Both the position numbers and the translations under genes were made by a program. Shown here in pieces: positions 54,754 to 63,731 of a stretch of DNA of 64,000 nt (the first letter of the stretch is position 1; every line of letters begins with the position of its first letter). The notes beneath the pieces were generated by a model, which saw only the letters and a program-made list of their open reading frames with translations, was not told the DNA's origin and searched no databases. The stretch comes from Aerococcus sp. (GTDB taxonomy: Bacteria > Bacillota > Bacilli > Lactobacillales > Aerococcaceae), in the NCBI GenBank assembly GCA_030528155.1, contig JAUMZL010000010.1, positions 1 to 64,000 of the forward strand. Reading direction: 5' to 3'.

Positions 54754-56946
54754 TTATTCAAAAACAGTAAGTGTAAAATTGCGGTCAAAAGCAAAATCAT
54801 AGGCGAAACGATTGCGCTCTCCTGCTACTAGACTATCAATCACCCAGCCGGCCTGACTGAGTGCTTCATTGAGGGTTAAAACTACCTTTTCCTTGGTCAA
54901 TAAACCAGACAGCAGACGGTCATAGCGATCATAGTGGAGAGCTCCCAATGTATTCTCCAGCGACGTTCCGATGTAGTGGTGTTCGACCTGGCGAATAATC
55001 ACCCCCATCACCTGTTCCGACAATCGCTCATTGGTCAATGGCTCAAGCAGCGGCAGTTCCGCACCATAAGCCAAAGAATGACTGATTTTCTGAAAAATCG
55101 GGGCTAACACCGGATCCAACGCACGTAAAAAGTCATACACCACCGCAATCCCGTCCGCATCCAATCGATCACGCACCCACTTCACCCAGTCCGGCTGAGC
55201 AACGTCGCCATATTGAAAGGACAGATAGAGGAAATTCAACAGCTGCTCTAACGTTTCGCGCTCAGGACCGATATGGAAACGGAGTCCTTCCGTCACAATG
55301 GCTACCAGCCACTTTTGCAGCTGTTTGACATCACTGAAGACCTCTTCATTGATGTGGCTGAGAAATTGATCGATTAATAGACGAATCTTATCCGCCGCAA
55401 TGAAATAATCAAAATGGCGTTTTTCACTCGCTATCCGAACAACCAGAGCCGGACCCTGGTAGTGTCGTCCGCCGATTTGCGTCACTTCATCCGCCCAATA
55501 ACCGCTCACTGACCAGCTCCCCAACAGCGGTAGTGTGGTCAAACGGTAGCGCCATTTACCATTAAGATGGCGCAAGCAGAAGGTGCGCAGTTCCTCTACC
55601 AGGGCATCTGAGATGGCTTCCTCCGCCGTATCCGGATAGCGTCTCCGCCTTAGCAACCGATAAACATCCAATTGATAGGCGGGAAACTGGAAGAAATAGT
55701 CCCCTGCTCCTTGGACAAAATCCGCATCAAAGCGCAATTTCTCACCCTGGCGCCAAAAACTATGAACGGTTTCTTGCTCTCCATTTAGATTCTGATAAGT
55801 GACCGTTTCCAGATCGTGCATCACACTCGTCATTGTGTAAGTATAATTTTCCTGCGCACTAATCGTCAGTTCCCGCACGGAAGAGGGGTAGGCAATCGTG
55901 GACGCAGTTGTGATGTCATAGAGCGATTGCCCTGTATGAGTGGTGAAATGAGCTACGTTATTGACATGGCTATGTCCACTAAAAACAAAGCGTACACCAT
56001 TTTCAGCAAATATGTCTTTTGGCGTTTTTCCATTCAAGCGCTCATCCGTGCTCTGTAGAAATAATTCTTCGGCATAGGGGCCGAATGGCATTGCCCAGTT
56101 GTCGATCACATAAGCAGACATGAGCTGGTCTTGGCGGTAGAAATGCGGAATGATCGCATGGTGAGAGAGCACAATAACCAGATCATGACGCGCCTTAGCA
56201 CACGCTACCTCATCGAGAAACCAGCTCAACTGCGCAGCTGAGAGTGAACCGTTCGTTTCTTTGGACTCGTCTTTGGCATCGGTCACTTCAGGCGAGTAGT
56301 TATTCGAGTCCATCCCAAAAACCGTTACTCCGCGCGCCTCACCTGTATCCAGTGGGAGCACTAAGCGCGTCACATAGCTCAAATCGCCATGCGCATAATC
56401 CTTGGCTATGGCGGAACGATTGGGAAAAGCCGCATTCACCGCCGCACGGTAAGTCTGGTACCACGCAGAATCCCGGAATAACCGCACATCACTACGACCG
56501 TACACCAATTGCTCATAACATGCTCGAAAATCTGCTGGCGTAAAACGCGGCAGCGACTCCGGTTCACCTGCTGCGGTATTGTAATTCATCCCCTCATCAT
56601 TATTCACATCATGATTTCCCGGAATCAATAATACCCGCCGCTTTGGGGATGCTAATTGCCACTGTTCAAATAAATCAGCCATCAATTGATGTGAGGCGTG
56701 CTCCCCATCCTTCGTTAAATCGCCAATGTGAAAGAGCGTCGTAGCCTCCATATCACTGATACTTGCTAAAGCCGCCTTAGTGACGCCTTCACTCTCCGTC
56801 AACAATTTAGGGCTTCCTGCCAAGTAGCGGTGGTAAGCAGGGGTGTCTGCAATAAGGTTGCGTGGCAACACGTGGTTGTCGGTAAACAGCCCTACCCGCA
56901 AACAAGGAGGTTGTAAGGGCGAATGTGATGTTAAGGGTTCACTCAT
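54754..56946 (-). CDS. Large calcineurin-like metallophosphoesterase
   Basis: 730 residues. The catalytic half shows the family ligands in order: FTDNH, GDLTKDGE (about 74-81), GNHDVN, SHHAIIPH and GHSHVN. The C-terminal half (about 430-730) is of no known domain and contains mostly helical sequence. No signal peptide is visible, so it is likely cytosolic. Substrate unknown; relatives act on nucleotides, phosphodiesters or wall polymers. Monocistronic, terminator directly after. The ribosome site AAGGAG is 12-13 nt before the ATG, a little far. Confidence 0.82.
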   Translation of the reverse strand: MSEPLTSHSPLQPPCLRVGLFTDNHVLPRNLIADTPAYHRYLAGSPKLLTESEGVTKAALASISDMEATTLFHIGDLTKDGEHASHQLMADLFEQWQLASPKRRVLLIPGNHDVNNDEGMNYNTAAGEPESLPRFTPADFRACYEQLVYGRSDVRLFRDSAWYQTYRAAVNAAFPNRSAIAKDYAHGDLSYVTRLVLPLDTGEARGVTVFGMDSNNYSPEVTDAKDESKETNGSLSAAQLSWFLDEVACAKARHDLVIVLSHHAIIPHFYRQDQLMSAYVIDNWAMPFGPYAEELFLQSTDERLNGKTPKDIFAENGVRFVFSGHSHVNNVAHFTTHTGQSLYDITTASTIAYPSSVRELTISAQENYTYTMTSVMHDLETVTYQNLNGEQETVHSFWRQGEKLRFDADFVQGAGDYFFQFPAYQLDVYRLLRRRRYPDTAEEAISDALVEELRTFCLRHLNGKWRYRLTTLPLLGSWSVSGYWADEVTQIGGRHYQGPALVVRIASEKRHFDYFIAADKIRLLIDQFLSHINEEVFSDVKQLQKWLVAIVTEGLRFHIGPERETLEQLLNFLYLSFQYGDVAQPDWVKWVRDRLDADGIAVVYDFLRALDPVLAPIFQKISHSLAYGAELPLLEPLTNERLSEQVMGVIIRQVEHHYIGTSLENTLGALHYDRYDRLLSGLLTKEKVVLTLNEALSQAGWVIDSLVAGERNRFAYDFAFDRNFTLTVFE

Positions 56947-57085
56947 CTTTTACCATTGCTCCTTCTTTTGGACTCATCGTTATTCTAAGCATATCATATT
57001 CATCCCTTATAATCGTTCTGACCGCACGCACTGACTCTTTATCTCGCTATCAACTGCCCTATATCATTTCAATCCCCAAAACAGT

Positions 57086-58999
57086 CTAATCCGCTTGCTG
57101 CGCCTTCTTCTGGCGATTAAAGCTCTCTAAATACACCGCCAAGATAGAAATATCTGCTGGATTCACCCCTGACACCCGGCTCGCTTGTGCTAACGTGCGC
57201 GGCTCGATCGCTTCCAAGCGCTGTTTGGCTTCGGTAGCGAGTCCTTCGATCACTTGATAATCAATGTCACTTGGGATCTTCTTCGCTTCCATCTTGCGCA
57301 GACGTTCTACTTGTCGTTCCGCTTTTTCAATGTAGCCGGCGTACTTAATCTGAATTTCCACCTCTTCCGCATTCTGGCGAGTGAGCGTCGTTTCAGGTGC
57401 GGTAAAAGGCAAGACATCATCGATCGTCAATTCTGGTCGTTTCAACAAGTCACTCGCTAATACGCCATCCTTAAGCGGTGCCGAATGTTTTTGGGCCAAT
57501 AATGCCTGCAAAGCATCCGTTGGTTTCAAGCGAGTGCGCTCTAAGCGTTTGATTTCTGCTTCGACAAGGGCGCGGTTCGCTTGATATTGAGCATATTGCT
57601 CATCATCCAATAGCCCAATCGCATGCCCTTTTTCGCTCAAGCGCCAATCCGCATTGTCGTGGCGTAATAACAACCGATATTCCGCACGTGACGTTAACAG
57701 CCGATACGGTTCGGTGGTCCCTTTTGTGACTAAATCATCGATCATGACGCCAATATACCCTTCATCACGTCCAAGAATCAATGGCTCTTTACCTTGAATC
57801 TTCAAAGCCGCATTAATTCCTGCCATTAACCCTTGGCCAGCCGCTTCTTCGTAACCGCTCGTCCCATTCGTTTGCCCCGCTGTATACAGGTTGTGAATGG
57901 CTTTGGTCTCTAAGGTCGCTTGGAGTTGGTTGGGACGCACGACATCGTACTCAATCGCGTAACCATCGCGAATGACTTCAGCATCTTCCAACCCTTTGAT
58001 GGAATGAATCAACTGATCCTGCACATCCGCTGGTAAGGAAGTAGATAGTCCCTGCAGATAGATTTCTTCGTTATTGCGTCCTTCTGGCTCTAAAAACAAT
58101 TGATGTTTGGGCTTATCAGCGAAGCGCACAATCTTATCCTCAATGGACGGGCAGTAGCGCGCCCCCACACCTTCAATAATACCGGTGAACATTGGTGCTC
58201 GCTCCAAATTGTCGCGGATAATTTGGTGTGTTGTTTCGTTCGTGTAGGTCAAGTAGCAAGGCACCTGCTCTTCTACGGGAAGATACGCTGACTCTGGCGT
58301 GCTAAAGCTAAAATGATGGGGTTCGGGGCTGCCGGGTTGAATCTCGGTTTCTTCATAACGAATGCTACGACGATTGACGCGAGGCGGTGTGCCCGTCTTG
58401 AAGCGAATAATGTCAAAACCATATTTATCCGCCAGATTCTGAGTTAATTTTTCCGCTGGCTGGGAATTGTTTGGACCGGCCGCATATTTCAATTCGCCGA
58501 TGATAATTTCACCGCGTGCGGCGGTTCCCACGGTCAAAATCACTGCCTTACCACGATAAATCGCACCCGTTTGCGTCACCACCCCGCAGCACGTATCGTC
58601 TTCCACTACTAAATCTTCTACCAACGCCTGGCGCACGGTCAGATTTTCCGTTAATTCCAATGTCTCACGCATTGTTTTCGCATAAGCATCCTTGTCCGCT
58701 TGCGCTCGCAATGCCCGAACAGCGGGACCCTTACCCGTATTCAGCATCCGCATTTGAATGTAGGTCTGATCGATGTTACGTCCCATCTGGCCACCCAAGG
58801 CATCGATTTCACGGACAACAACGCCCTTAGCTGGCCCACCGATGGACGGATTACATGGCATAAAAGCAATCATATTAATGTTTAAGGTTAAAAGAAGGGT
58901 TTTTTGTCCCATCCGTGCCGCAGCTAGGGCGGCCTCGCTCCCAGCGTGCCCGCCGCCAACAACGATCACATCATAATTTCCTGCTTCGTACGTATTCAC
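57086..58999 (-). CDS. mnmG: tRNA uridine-5-carboxymethylaminomethyl modification enzyme MnmG
   Basis: 637 residues. FAD site [20 protein letters not shown], the two GidA signatures [16 protein letters not shown] and [16 protein letters not shown], and a helical C-terminus. With MnmE it builds cmnm5U34 in tRNAs that read split codon boxes. Follows mnmE by 27 nt; the pair is a unit. Confidence 0.97.
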   Translation of the reverse strand: MNTYEAGNYDVIVVGGGHAGSEAALAAARMGQKTLLLTLNINMIAFMPCNPSIGGPAKGVVVREIDALGGQMGRNIDQTYIQMRMLNTGKGPAVRALRAQADKDAYAKTMRETLELTENLTVRQALVEDLVVEDDTCCGVVTQTGAIYRGKAVILTVGTAARGEIIIGELKYAAGPNNSQPAEKLTQNLADKYGFDIIRFKTGTPPRVNRRSIRYEETEIQPGSPEPHHFSFSTPESAYLPVEEQVPCYLTYTNETTHQIIRDNLERAPMFTGIIEGVGARYCPSIEDKIVRFADKPKHQLFLEPEGRNNEEIYLQGLSTSLPADVQDQLIHSIKGLEDAEVIRDGYAIEYDVVRPNQLQATLETKAIHNLYTAGQTNGTSGYEEAAGQGLMAGINAALKIQGKEPLILGRDEGYIGVMIDDLVTKGTTEPYRLLTSRAEYRLLLRHDNADWRLSEKGHAIGLLDDEQYAQYQANRALVEAEIKRLERTRLKPTDALQALLAQKHSAPLKDGVLASDLLKRPELTIDDVLPFTAPETTLTRQNAEEVEIQIKYAGYIEKAERQVERLRKMEAKKIPSDIDYQVIEGLATEAKQRLEAIEPRTLAQASRVSGVNPADISILAVYLESFNRQKKAQQAD

Positions 59000-59026
59000 T
59001 AATCGTTTCCTCCCTCGTGGTTGATA

Positions 59027-60415
59027 TTACTTACCTAAACAGAACTGGCTAAACAATTTGGTGATCAATTCATCCGGTGCATTTTCACCGGTAATCTCCC
59101 CGAGCAGTTCGAAACAGCGCGTGAAATCAATCTGAATGAGATCGACCGGCATCGCCATCGCAATGCCCTGTTGCACGTCATCGAGCGCGGCACTTGCCTT
59201 CTCTAATAGATCGATATGCCGCGTATTTGTCAGATAGGTAGCGTCACGTTCGCCTGTTGCCCCACTGAAAAAGAGCTGATTGATGCGCGTTTCCAGATCA
59301 TTCATTCCCTGATCCTGCGTGATGGACGTCGTGATGAGGGCATCTTGATCATTTAAATACGGCACTAAATCGGCTTGATCGAGCACAGGCGCTAGGTCAC
59401 TCTTATTCAAAAGAATAATCCGTGTCATTTGCTTCGTCGCATTCAGCAACTCCACGTCCATCTCACTCAAGGCTTCGCTCTGGTTGAGCAATAACAGCAC
59501 CAAATCTGCTTCCTTTAATGCTTTTCTGGAGCGCTCAACACCGATACGTTCTACAATATCCTCGGTGTCGCGAATGCCCGCCGTATCGATTAATCTCAGC
59601 GGTACGCCGTTCACATTCACGTACTCCTCAATCGTGTCGCGGGTTGTCCCCGCCACATCCGTCACAATCGCTTTTTCTTCATGCAGTAGATGATTCAATA
59701 GGCTCGATTTCCCCACGTTTGGTCGTCCGATAATCGCTGTCGTTATCCCATCGCGCAGAATCTTACCTTGTTTGGCGGTTTTCAAAATGGACTGGATGGT
59801 CTGTTGGATGTCTTTGGAACGGTCGGCAATTTTCTGGAGCGTCATTTCTTCCTCATCATATTCCGGATAGTCAATGTTGACCTCGACCTGAACGAGGGTG
59901 TCGGAGATCTGATCACGCAAATTATGAATCGTTTGGCTCAAACGGCCGTCCAGTTGTTTCACCGCTTGGGAGAGCGAACGATCCGTCTTAGCACGAATCA
60001 AGTCCATCACCGCTTCGGCCTGCGTGAGGTCGATCCGCCCGTTGAGAAAGGCGCGTTTGGTAAATTCACCAGGTTCCGCCATCACGGCCCCTTCTCGCAG
60101 CAACAGCTGTAAGACCTCATTAGCGACAACCATCCCTCCGTGGCAGTTGATCTCCACCACATCTTCACGCGTATAGGTTTTAGGCGCGCGCATCACGCTG
60201 ACCATGACCTCATCGATTTCCTGATTGGTCTTCGGATCAACAATATGGCCATAATGAATCGTATGGGTTGCCTGCTCGCTCAGCCGTTTTTTGCCGAGGC
60301 GATAGACTTTATCGGTAATAGCGAGCGCATCATCTCCGGAAAGGCGGACAATACTGATCCCACCCTCTCCTGGTGGCGTTGAAATAGCCGCAATCGTATC
60401 AAATCCATAATCCAT
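59027..60415 (-). CDS. mnmE: tRNA modification GTPase MnmE (TrmE)
   Basis: 462 residues from the ATG at 60415, where the family begins ([19 protein letters not shown]); an earlier start at 60442 is less likely. Order: formyl-THF-binding N-domain, helical domain, inserted G domain with [21 protein letters not shown], and the C-terminal CLGK catalytic Cys motif. Partner of MnmG. Upstream one normally finds jag, yidC and rnpA; here a bacteriocin island stands in that place. Confidence 0.97.
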   Translation of the reverse strand: MDYGFDTIAAISTPPGEGGISIVRLSGDDALAITDKVYRLGKKRLSEQATHTIHYGHIVDPKTNQEIDEVMVSVMRAPKTYTREDVVEINCHGGMVVANEVLQLLLREGAVMAEPGEFTKRAFLNGRIDLTQAEAVMDLIRAKTDRSLSQAVKQLDGRLSQTIHNLRDQISDTLVQVEVNIDYPEYDEEEMTLQKIADRSKDIQQTIQSILKTAKQGKILRDGITTAIIGRPNVGKSSLLNHLLHEEKAIVTDVAGTTRDTIEEYVNVNGVPLRLIDTAGIRDTEDIVERIGVERSRKALKEADLVLLLLNQSEALSEMDVELLNATKQMTRIILLNKSDLAPVLDQADLVPYLNDQDALITTSITQDQGMNDLETRINQLFFSGATGERDATYLTNTRHIDLLEKASAALDDVQQGIAMAMPVDLIQIDFTRCFELLGEITGENAPDELITKLFSQFCLGK

Positions 60416-60554
60416 GCAATCCAGCACCCTTTCTTCTGTCATTTTGTCAAATAAAAAAGCGCCTTCACTACCCCCACGATAATTCTAGTGAGGGTAGCTA
60501 GACACTTTGACTGTCATTGCTTATATCCGTTAATCATTGCTTGAATTCTGGTTC

Positions 60555-60583
60555 ATTATAGTGACTTTCGCTTGAAATGTAAA
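60555..60583 (-). promoter_or_regulatory. mnmE promoter
   Basis: On the minus strand TTTACA (60578-60583), 17 nt, TATAAT (60555-60560). The leader of about 130 nt contains an inverted repeat CTACCC-TCAC/GTG-GGGTAG (60466-60496) followed by T6. Confidence 0.75.
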
Positions 60584-60647
60584 TAGAAAGAGTTTAATTA
60601 CCAATCCCCTTATGAATACTTAAACCTTGCCTTGCATTTTACGCTAC

Positions 60648-60682
60648 AAAAAAGCGCCAATCGCTGGTGGATTGACGCTAGT
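60648..60682 (-). terminator. Terminator of the bacteriocin-immunity unit
   Basis: AGCGTCAATC, loop CACCAGC, GATTGGCGCT (one mismatch), then T5, minus strand. Confidence 0.85.
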
Positions 60683-60718
60683 TTATCGGTTTACTGGTAT
60701 GACTGCCACGTTTTTCAG

Positions 60719-61054
60719 CTAAAAGGGACGGCGCCACGAGTTAGTAAGCGATAATTTCTTAAATTCGCCCTTGCCACCTTCCCTGTTCGCAAAAGCTTTG
60801 ATCTCTTCCAGAACAGCCTGTTCTGCTTTAGTAAAGGCGACTTTTTCAAATAAAGCAATGCTGTGGAGCGACTGATAGAGCGCGGTAGCCTCTAACGTTG
60901 GTGTCTGCTTTTGCTGTTCAATCCGCGCTTGAGAAGTGGCTAGTGACTGCAGACACTGCTGAACACCTAACGACCTGTCTGTACGCTCAGCTAAAAGTCG
61001 GGAGAGCTGTGCAATGTAAGAAAGAATGGGATTAACATTTTCCAATGGTAGCAC
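60719..61054 (-). CDS. Pediocin-type bacteriocin immunity protein (PedB/EntA_Immun-like)
   Basis: 111 residues if started at the GTG at 61054; a TTG at 61045 gives 108. No good ribosome site is seen, and the start lies inside the end of the bacteriocin gene, so translation is probably coupled. The chain looks like a four-helix bundle. The C-terminal part FTKAEQAVLEEIKAFAN, GKGEFKKLSLTNSW lines up without gaps with FTAEENKVLAAINELAH, GWGEFNMLDTTNTW of pediocin immunity protein PedB as I recall it, and total length is about the same. Such proteins protect the producer by blocking the man-PTS receptor complex. Confidence 0.82.
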   Translation of the reverse strand: MLPLENVNPILSYIAQLSRLLAERTDRSLGVQQCLQSLATSQARIEQQKQTPTLEATALYQSLHSIALFEKVAFTKAEQAVLEEIKAFANREGGKGEFKKLSLTNSWRRPF

Positions 61055-61256
61055 CCGCCAAACTAGCAACAGAAATATTTGCAATACATTTGATAGTTTG
61101 CCCCCAATTAACAGAACATTTTTTTGTCTTAGAATCACAAGAAACACCATTGCCATAGTAAGTAGTTTTAGCATGAGCAACTGGAGTAAATCCTCCCATC
61201 AAACTAATCCCTAGTAAAATTGCAATACCGAATTTTCCCGTTTTTTTCATGTTCAT
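61032..61256 (-). CDS. Class IIa (pediocin-like) bacteriocin with Sec signal peptide
   Basis: 74 residues. Residues 1-29 are a typical Sec signal (basic start, hydrophobic ILLGISLMGGF, AHA cleavage site), not a double-glycine leader. The mature peptide of 45 residues begins KTTYYGNGVSC, the pediocin box YGNGV-x-C, continues with CSVNWGQ, and ends GATIGKC. Four cysteines (at 11, 18, 28 and 45 of the mature part) would form two disulfides as in pediocin PA-1 and enterocin A. The peptide should permeabilise cells through the mannose PTS. AAAGGAGG lies 8 nt before the ATG. Directly followed by the immunity gene. Confidence 0.93.
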   Translation of the reverse strand: MNMKKTGKFGIAILLGISLMGGFTPVAHAKTTYYGNGVSCDSKTKKCSVNWGQTIKCIANISVASLAGATIGKC

Positions 61257-61287
61257 GAAAAACGCCTCCTTTGATTAAGATAATAAC

Positions 61288-61349
61288 ATCTTACCAAATC
61301 ACCAAAAAAATGAACGCACTATCCCTGAAAAACCGCTTTTTTGACCCTG
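61288..61349 (-). promoter_or_regulatory. Regulated promoter of the bacteriocin gene (operator A)
   Basis: Minus strand: TTCAGGGTCA (core 61345-61349) and TTTTTCAGGGATAGT (core 61323-61327), 22 nt apart, then 29 nt to TAAGAT (61288-61293). The same layout occurs at operators B and C. Direct repeats two helical turns apart, with no good -35, are typical of sites for LytTR-type regulators of bacteriocin genes. Confidence 0.75.
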
Positions 61350-61377
61350 AACGGTACTTTGCCACGTCCCCTGGCAC

Positions 61378-62955
61378 TTAGGATTTGGTGAATGTCACTA
61401 CGCGATCGAAACGTTCGATGAGTTCTGGGGTCATGTGGTGCGCAATACAGATGACGGTCTGATCCGACGCTAAGAGGTTAGCCATCATTTGTTCGCTCCC
61501 TGCCTGATCAATGGCACTGGTACTCTCATCCATGAGGAGTACTTCTTGTTTGGTGAGGGTTGCTCGACCTAGCACAATTTTCTGCCGTTGCCCACCGGAA
61601 ACATTGAGGGGATCTAACGTAATCACCGTATCCAACCCTTGTGCCATTTTTTGAATATCCGCACTGAGCGCTAGTTGAGGCACTAAGTCCGAAACTAGCT
61701 CGACCTGATTAGCATTGAACATGGTCATATTCTCTGTGATCGTTCCTGGGAAGAGTACGGGATCTTGAGGCAAATATGCCATACTCATTGCCTCAAGAGG
61801 AACTACCTGATCCCCCTCTGTATAGAACGTCACCGCACCGGTTGTCGGTTGATAGTCTCCGTGTAATAACTTAATCAAGGTGGACTTCCCAGCTCCACTG
61901 TCTCCTGCTAATAATACCTTCTCATGAGCAGCAACAGTGAGATCTGGCAACGTCACTGTTGCCCCATTCGGATAGGTATAGGTAACGCCTCTCACGGTTA
62001 AATGGTCAAACGGCTGTTTTTCGGCTGGAAGTAGTGAAACCTCACTCACCAATTCAACATCAATTGTTTCTAACAGTTGCTTGTTTGATTGCACCTGACT
62101 CAAGGTCTCCGCTACCGTCACTAGCCCATTGAAAATCGTAGAAGCAAAATTTCCGACAGCGAACAGCACCCCTGCACTCAGCGTTCCTACAAAAACTAAC
62201 CAGCCACACAGTAACATCACCAATACCTGACTGATGATATTCATCCCAAACACTATAGCGCTGATCCACACTTGAATCCACGATTGCTTAAGGTAAGCGT
62301 CTTTTAGGCTAGCGGCACCTTCTTGGAGTTGCTGATTAAGGTGTGGCAGGGCATGATATTGTTTAATTTCTTTTATACCACCCAACCAATTTTTCACCAC
62401 ATCGAGATAATGTTGATTCTGCTCGGAAATGCGGACAATCGCTTTTTGGTAAGGCGCTGAAAACAGTTGCGGTACAATGAGCATGAGAACGCTCAATACT
62501 ATCACCAGCAACACTAAACTCCAGTGAAAAGAAACTAAAATAGCTAGTGAGAACACCATCGCAATAATGGCATCGACCACTTGAAAGACGGGTTTAAAAT
62601 AATTATCCAATAAAAGCTGAAAATCAGTACTCAAACGTCCCTGCATTGTCGCTACATCTCGGTCATTATTAGCATAGTAGTTCACACTCTCTTGGCGCAA
62701 TTGTTCCACATAATTCTGTGACAAACGATCATACTGATAACTCCCCAGATTCAAAAACAAATGACCAATAATTCCAATGGCGATCATCATTAATCCGAAA
62801 AAAGCGAACGTCTGCCATTGATTAGAAATCAATGTATTCATCATATCGATCAAGAGATACGACCGCCAAGCTGACGCTCCTTCCCCAATTAAACAGAGAC
62901 CAAGGACAACTATAGTGCGTCCTGGATAACGTTGGCACATGCCTTTAATTGACAT
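61378..62955 (-). CDS. ABC exporter, fused membrane and ATPase domains
   Basis: 525 residues: six membrane helices (about 15-290) and an ABC domain with Walker A GDSGAGKST, signature NVSGGQRQKIV, Walker B VLLMDESTSA and a H-loop AHH. There is no N-terminal C39 peptidase domain, so it does not process double-glycine peptides. Candidates: export of an unknown peptide, help in immunity, or CydC/BcrA-like export. It lies upstream of the bacteriocin on the same strand, without one of the shared operators in front. AAGGGGAAG precedes the ATG. Confidence 0.85.
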   Translation of the reverse strand: MSIKGMCQRYPGRTIVVLGLCLIGEGASAWRSYLLIDMMNTLISNQWQTFAFFGLMMIAIGIIGHLFLNLGSYQYDRLSQNYVEQLRQESVNYYANNDRDVATMQGRLSTDFQLLLDNYFKPVFQVVDAIIAMVFSLAILVSFHWSLVLLVIVLSVLMLIVPQLFSAPYQKAIVRISEQNQHYLDVVKNWLGGIKEIKQYHALPHLNQQLQEGAASLKDAYLKQSWIQVWISAIVFGMNIISQVLVMLLCGWLVFVGTLSAGVLFAVGNFASTIFNGLVTVAETLSQVQSNKQLLETIDVELVSEVSLLPAEKQPFDHLTVRGVTYTYPNGATVTLPDLTVAAHEKVLLAGDSGAGKSTLIKLLHGDYQPTTGAVTFYTEGDQVVPLEAMSMAYLPQDPVLFPGTITENMTMFNANQVELVSDLVPQLALSADIQKMAQGLDTVITLDPLNVSGGQRQKIVLGRATLTKQEVLLMDESTSAIDQAGSEQMMANLLASDQTVICIAHHMTPELIERFDRVVTFTKS

Positions 62956-63095
62956 TCGCTTCCCCTTCTTTCCGTCAGAATAATATCCGCAAAATTTATA
63001 ACAGACCTTATTTTCTGACTAAATTTAATTGGAGATATTTTACCAAACTAAAATTTGAATAGATATATTTTTGCAAAAATAATTATTGATAAGCA

Positions 63096-63165
63096 TAAAA
63101 AACACTCCCCTTTTAAGCAGATTTTAGCGTTCAACCTGCCCACTTAAAAGAGGAGTACATAATAA
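63096..63165 (-). terminator. Terminator after the small membrane protein gene
   Basis: ACTCCTCTTTTAAG pairs with CTTAAAAGGGGAGT (one mismatch) around a long loop, then T6, minus strand. Confidence 0.75.
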
Positions 63166-63205
63166 CTTTTTCATCAAAAAGAAAATGAAATAATTTTTCC
63201 AGCAT

Positions 63206-63379
63206 CTAGCGCTGAGTTGATTTTTTATAATAAGTATAGAGAGTCAATCCATATCCAATCACTGCACCAATCACAATATAAGTGACATCTAACCACTGAT
63301 AGTAGTTAACTACCATAATAATAACTGTCAAAACGATCAACGTCATCAGGAGTGAGAGCACACCTTTATTTTTTGCCAT
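63206..63379 (-). CDS. Small two-helix membrane protein of the bacteriocin island, unknown
   Basis: 57 residues from the ATG at 63379 (AGGAGG 8 nt upstream). VLSLLMTLIVLTVIIMVVNYY and VTYIVIGAVIGYGLTLYTYY are membrane helices; a basic tail KKSTQR ends it. It has its own operator-B promoter and terminator, so it is a member of the bacteriocin regulon. It could be an immunity accessory, an export helper or a peptide; no family recognised. Confidence 0.68.
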   Translation of the reverse strand: MAKNKGVLSLLMTLIVLTVIIMVVNYYQWLDVTYIVIGAVIGYGLTLYTYYKKSTQR

Positions 63380-63494
63380 TATTGCCACCTCCTCCAGTAT
63401 TAGTAACGATATCCTTTAAAAATTTCAACCACTTAAAAATAGACAAATATCTTATTTTAGATAGTGAGATAAACGCCCACCTACCAATAATTTT

Positions 63495-63555
63495 ATTATA
63501 GTCCTTTCTTTAACCAAAAAAGTGACTATCCCTAAAGCCCCCACTTTTGACCCTG
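63495..63555 (-). promoter_or_regulatory. Regulated promoter of the small membrane protein gene (operator B)
   Basis: Minus strand: TTTTCAGGGTCA (core 63551-63555) and CTTTAGGGATAGTCAC (core 63530-63534), 21 nt apart, then 29 nt to TATAAT (63495-63500). Confidence 0.75.
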
Positions 63556-63608
63556 AAAAGCTATTTTTGCACTCAATTTATTGGTGTAAGAACCAAATCA
63601 CTGTCGTT

Positions 63609-63670
63609 CAAGGACAAAAATCGGCTTTTCAGGGACAGTCACACATCTTTCATGCCCACAGGATTATACT
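63609..63670 (+). promoter_or_regulatory. Regulated promoter of the last gene (operator C)
   Basis: Plus strand: GTTCAAGGACA (core 63609-63613) and CTTTTCAGGGACAGTCAC (core 63630-63634), 21 nt apart, then 30 nt to TATACT (63665-63670). Divergent from operator B. Confidence 0.75.
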
Positions 63671-63731
63671 GATTAGTAGATAAACATGGGTAACTATAAA
63701 ATATTTTCATATAATGAAAGGGATGAGTGAC

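Noticed and set aside
60466..60496. Hairpin before mnmE as a terminator
   Set aside because: The T-run begins 11 nt after the stem, so it is a poor terminator; left as part of the mnmE leader.
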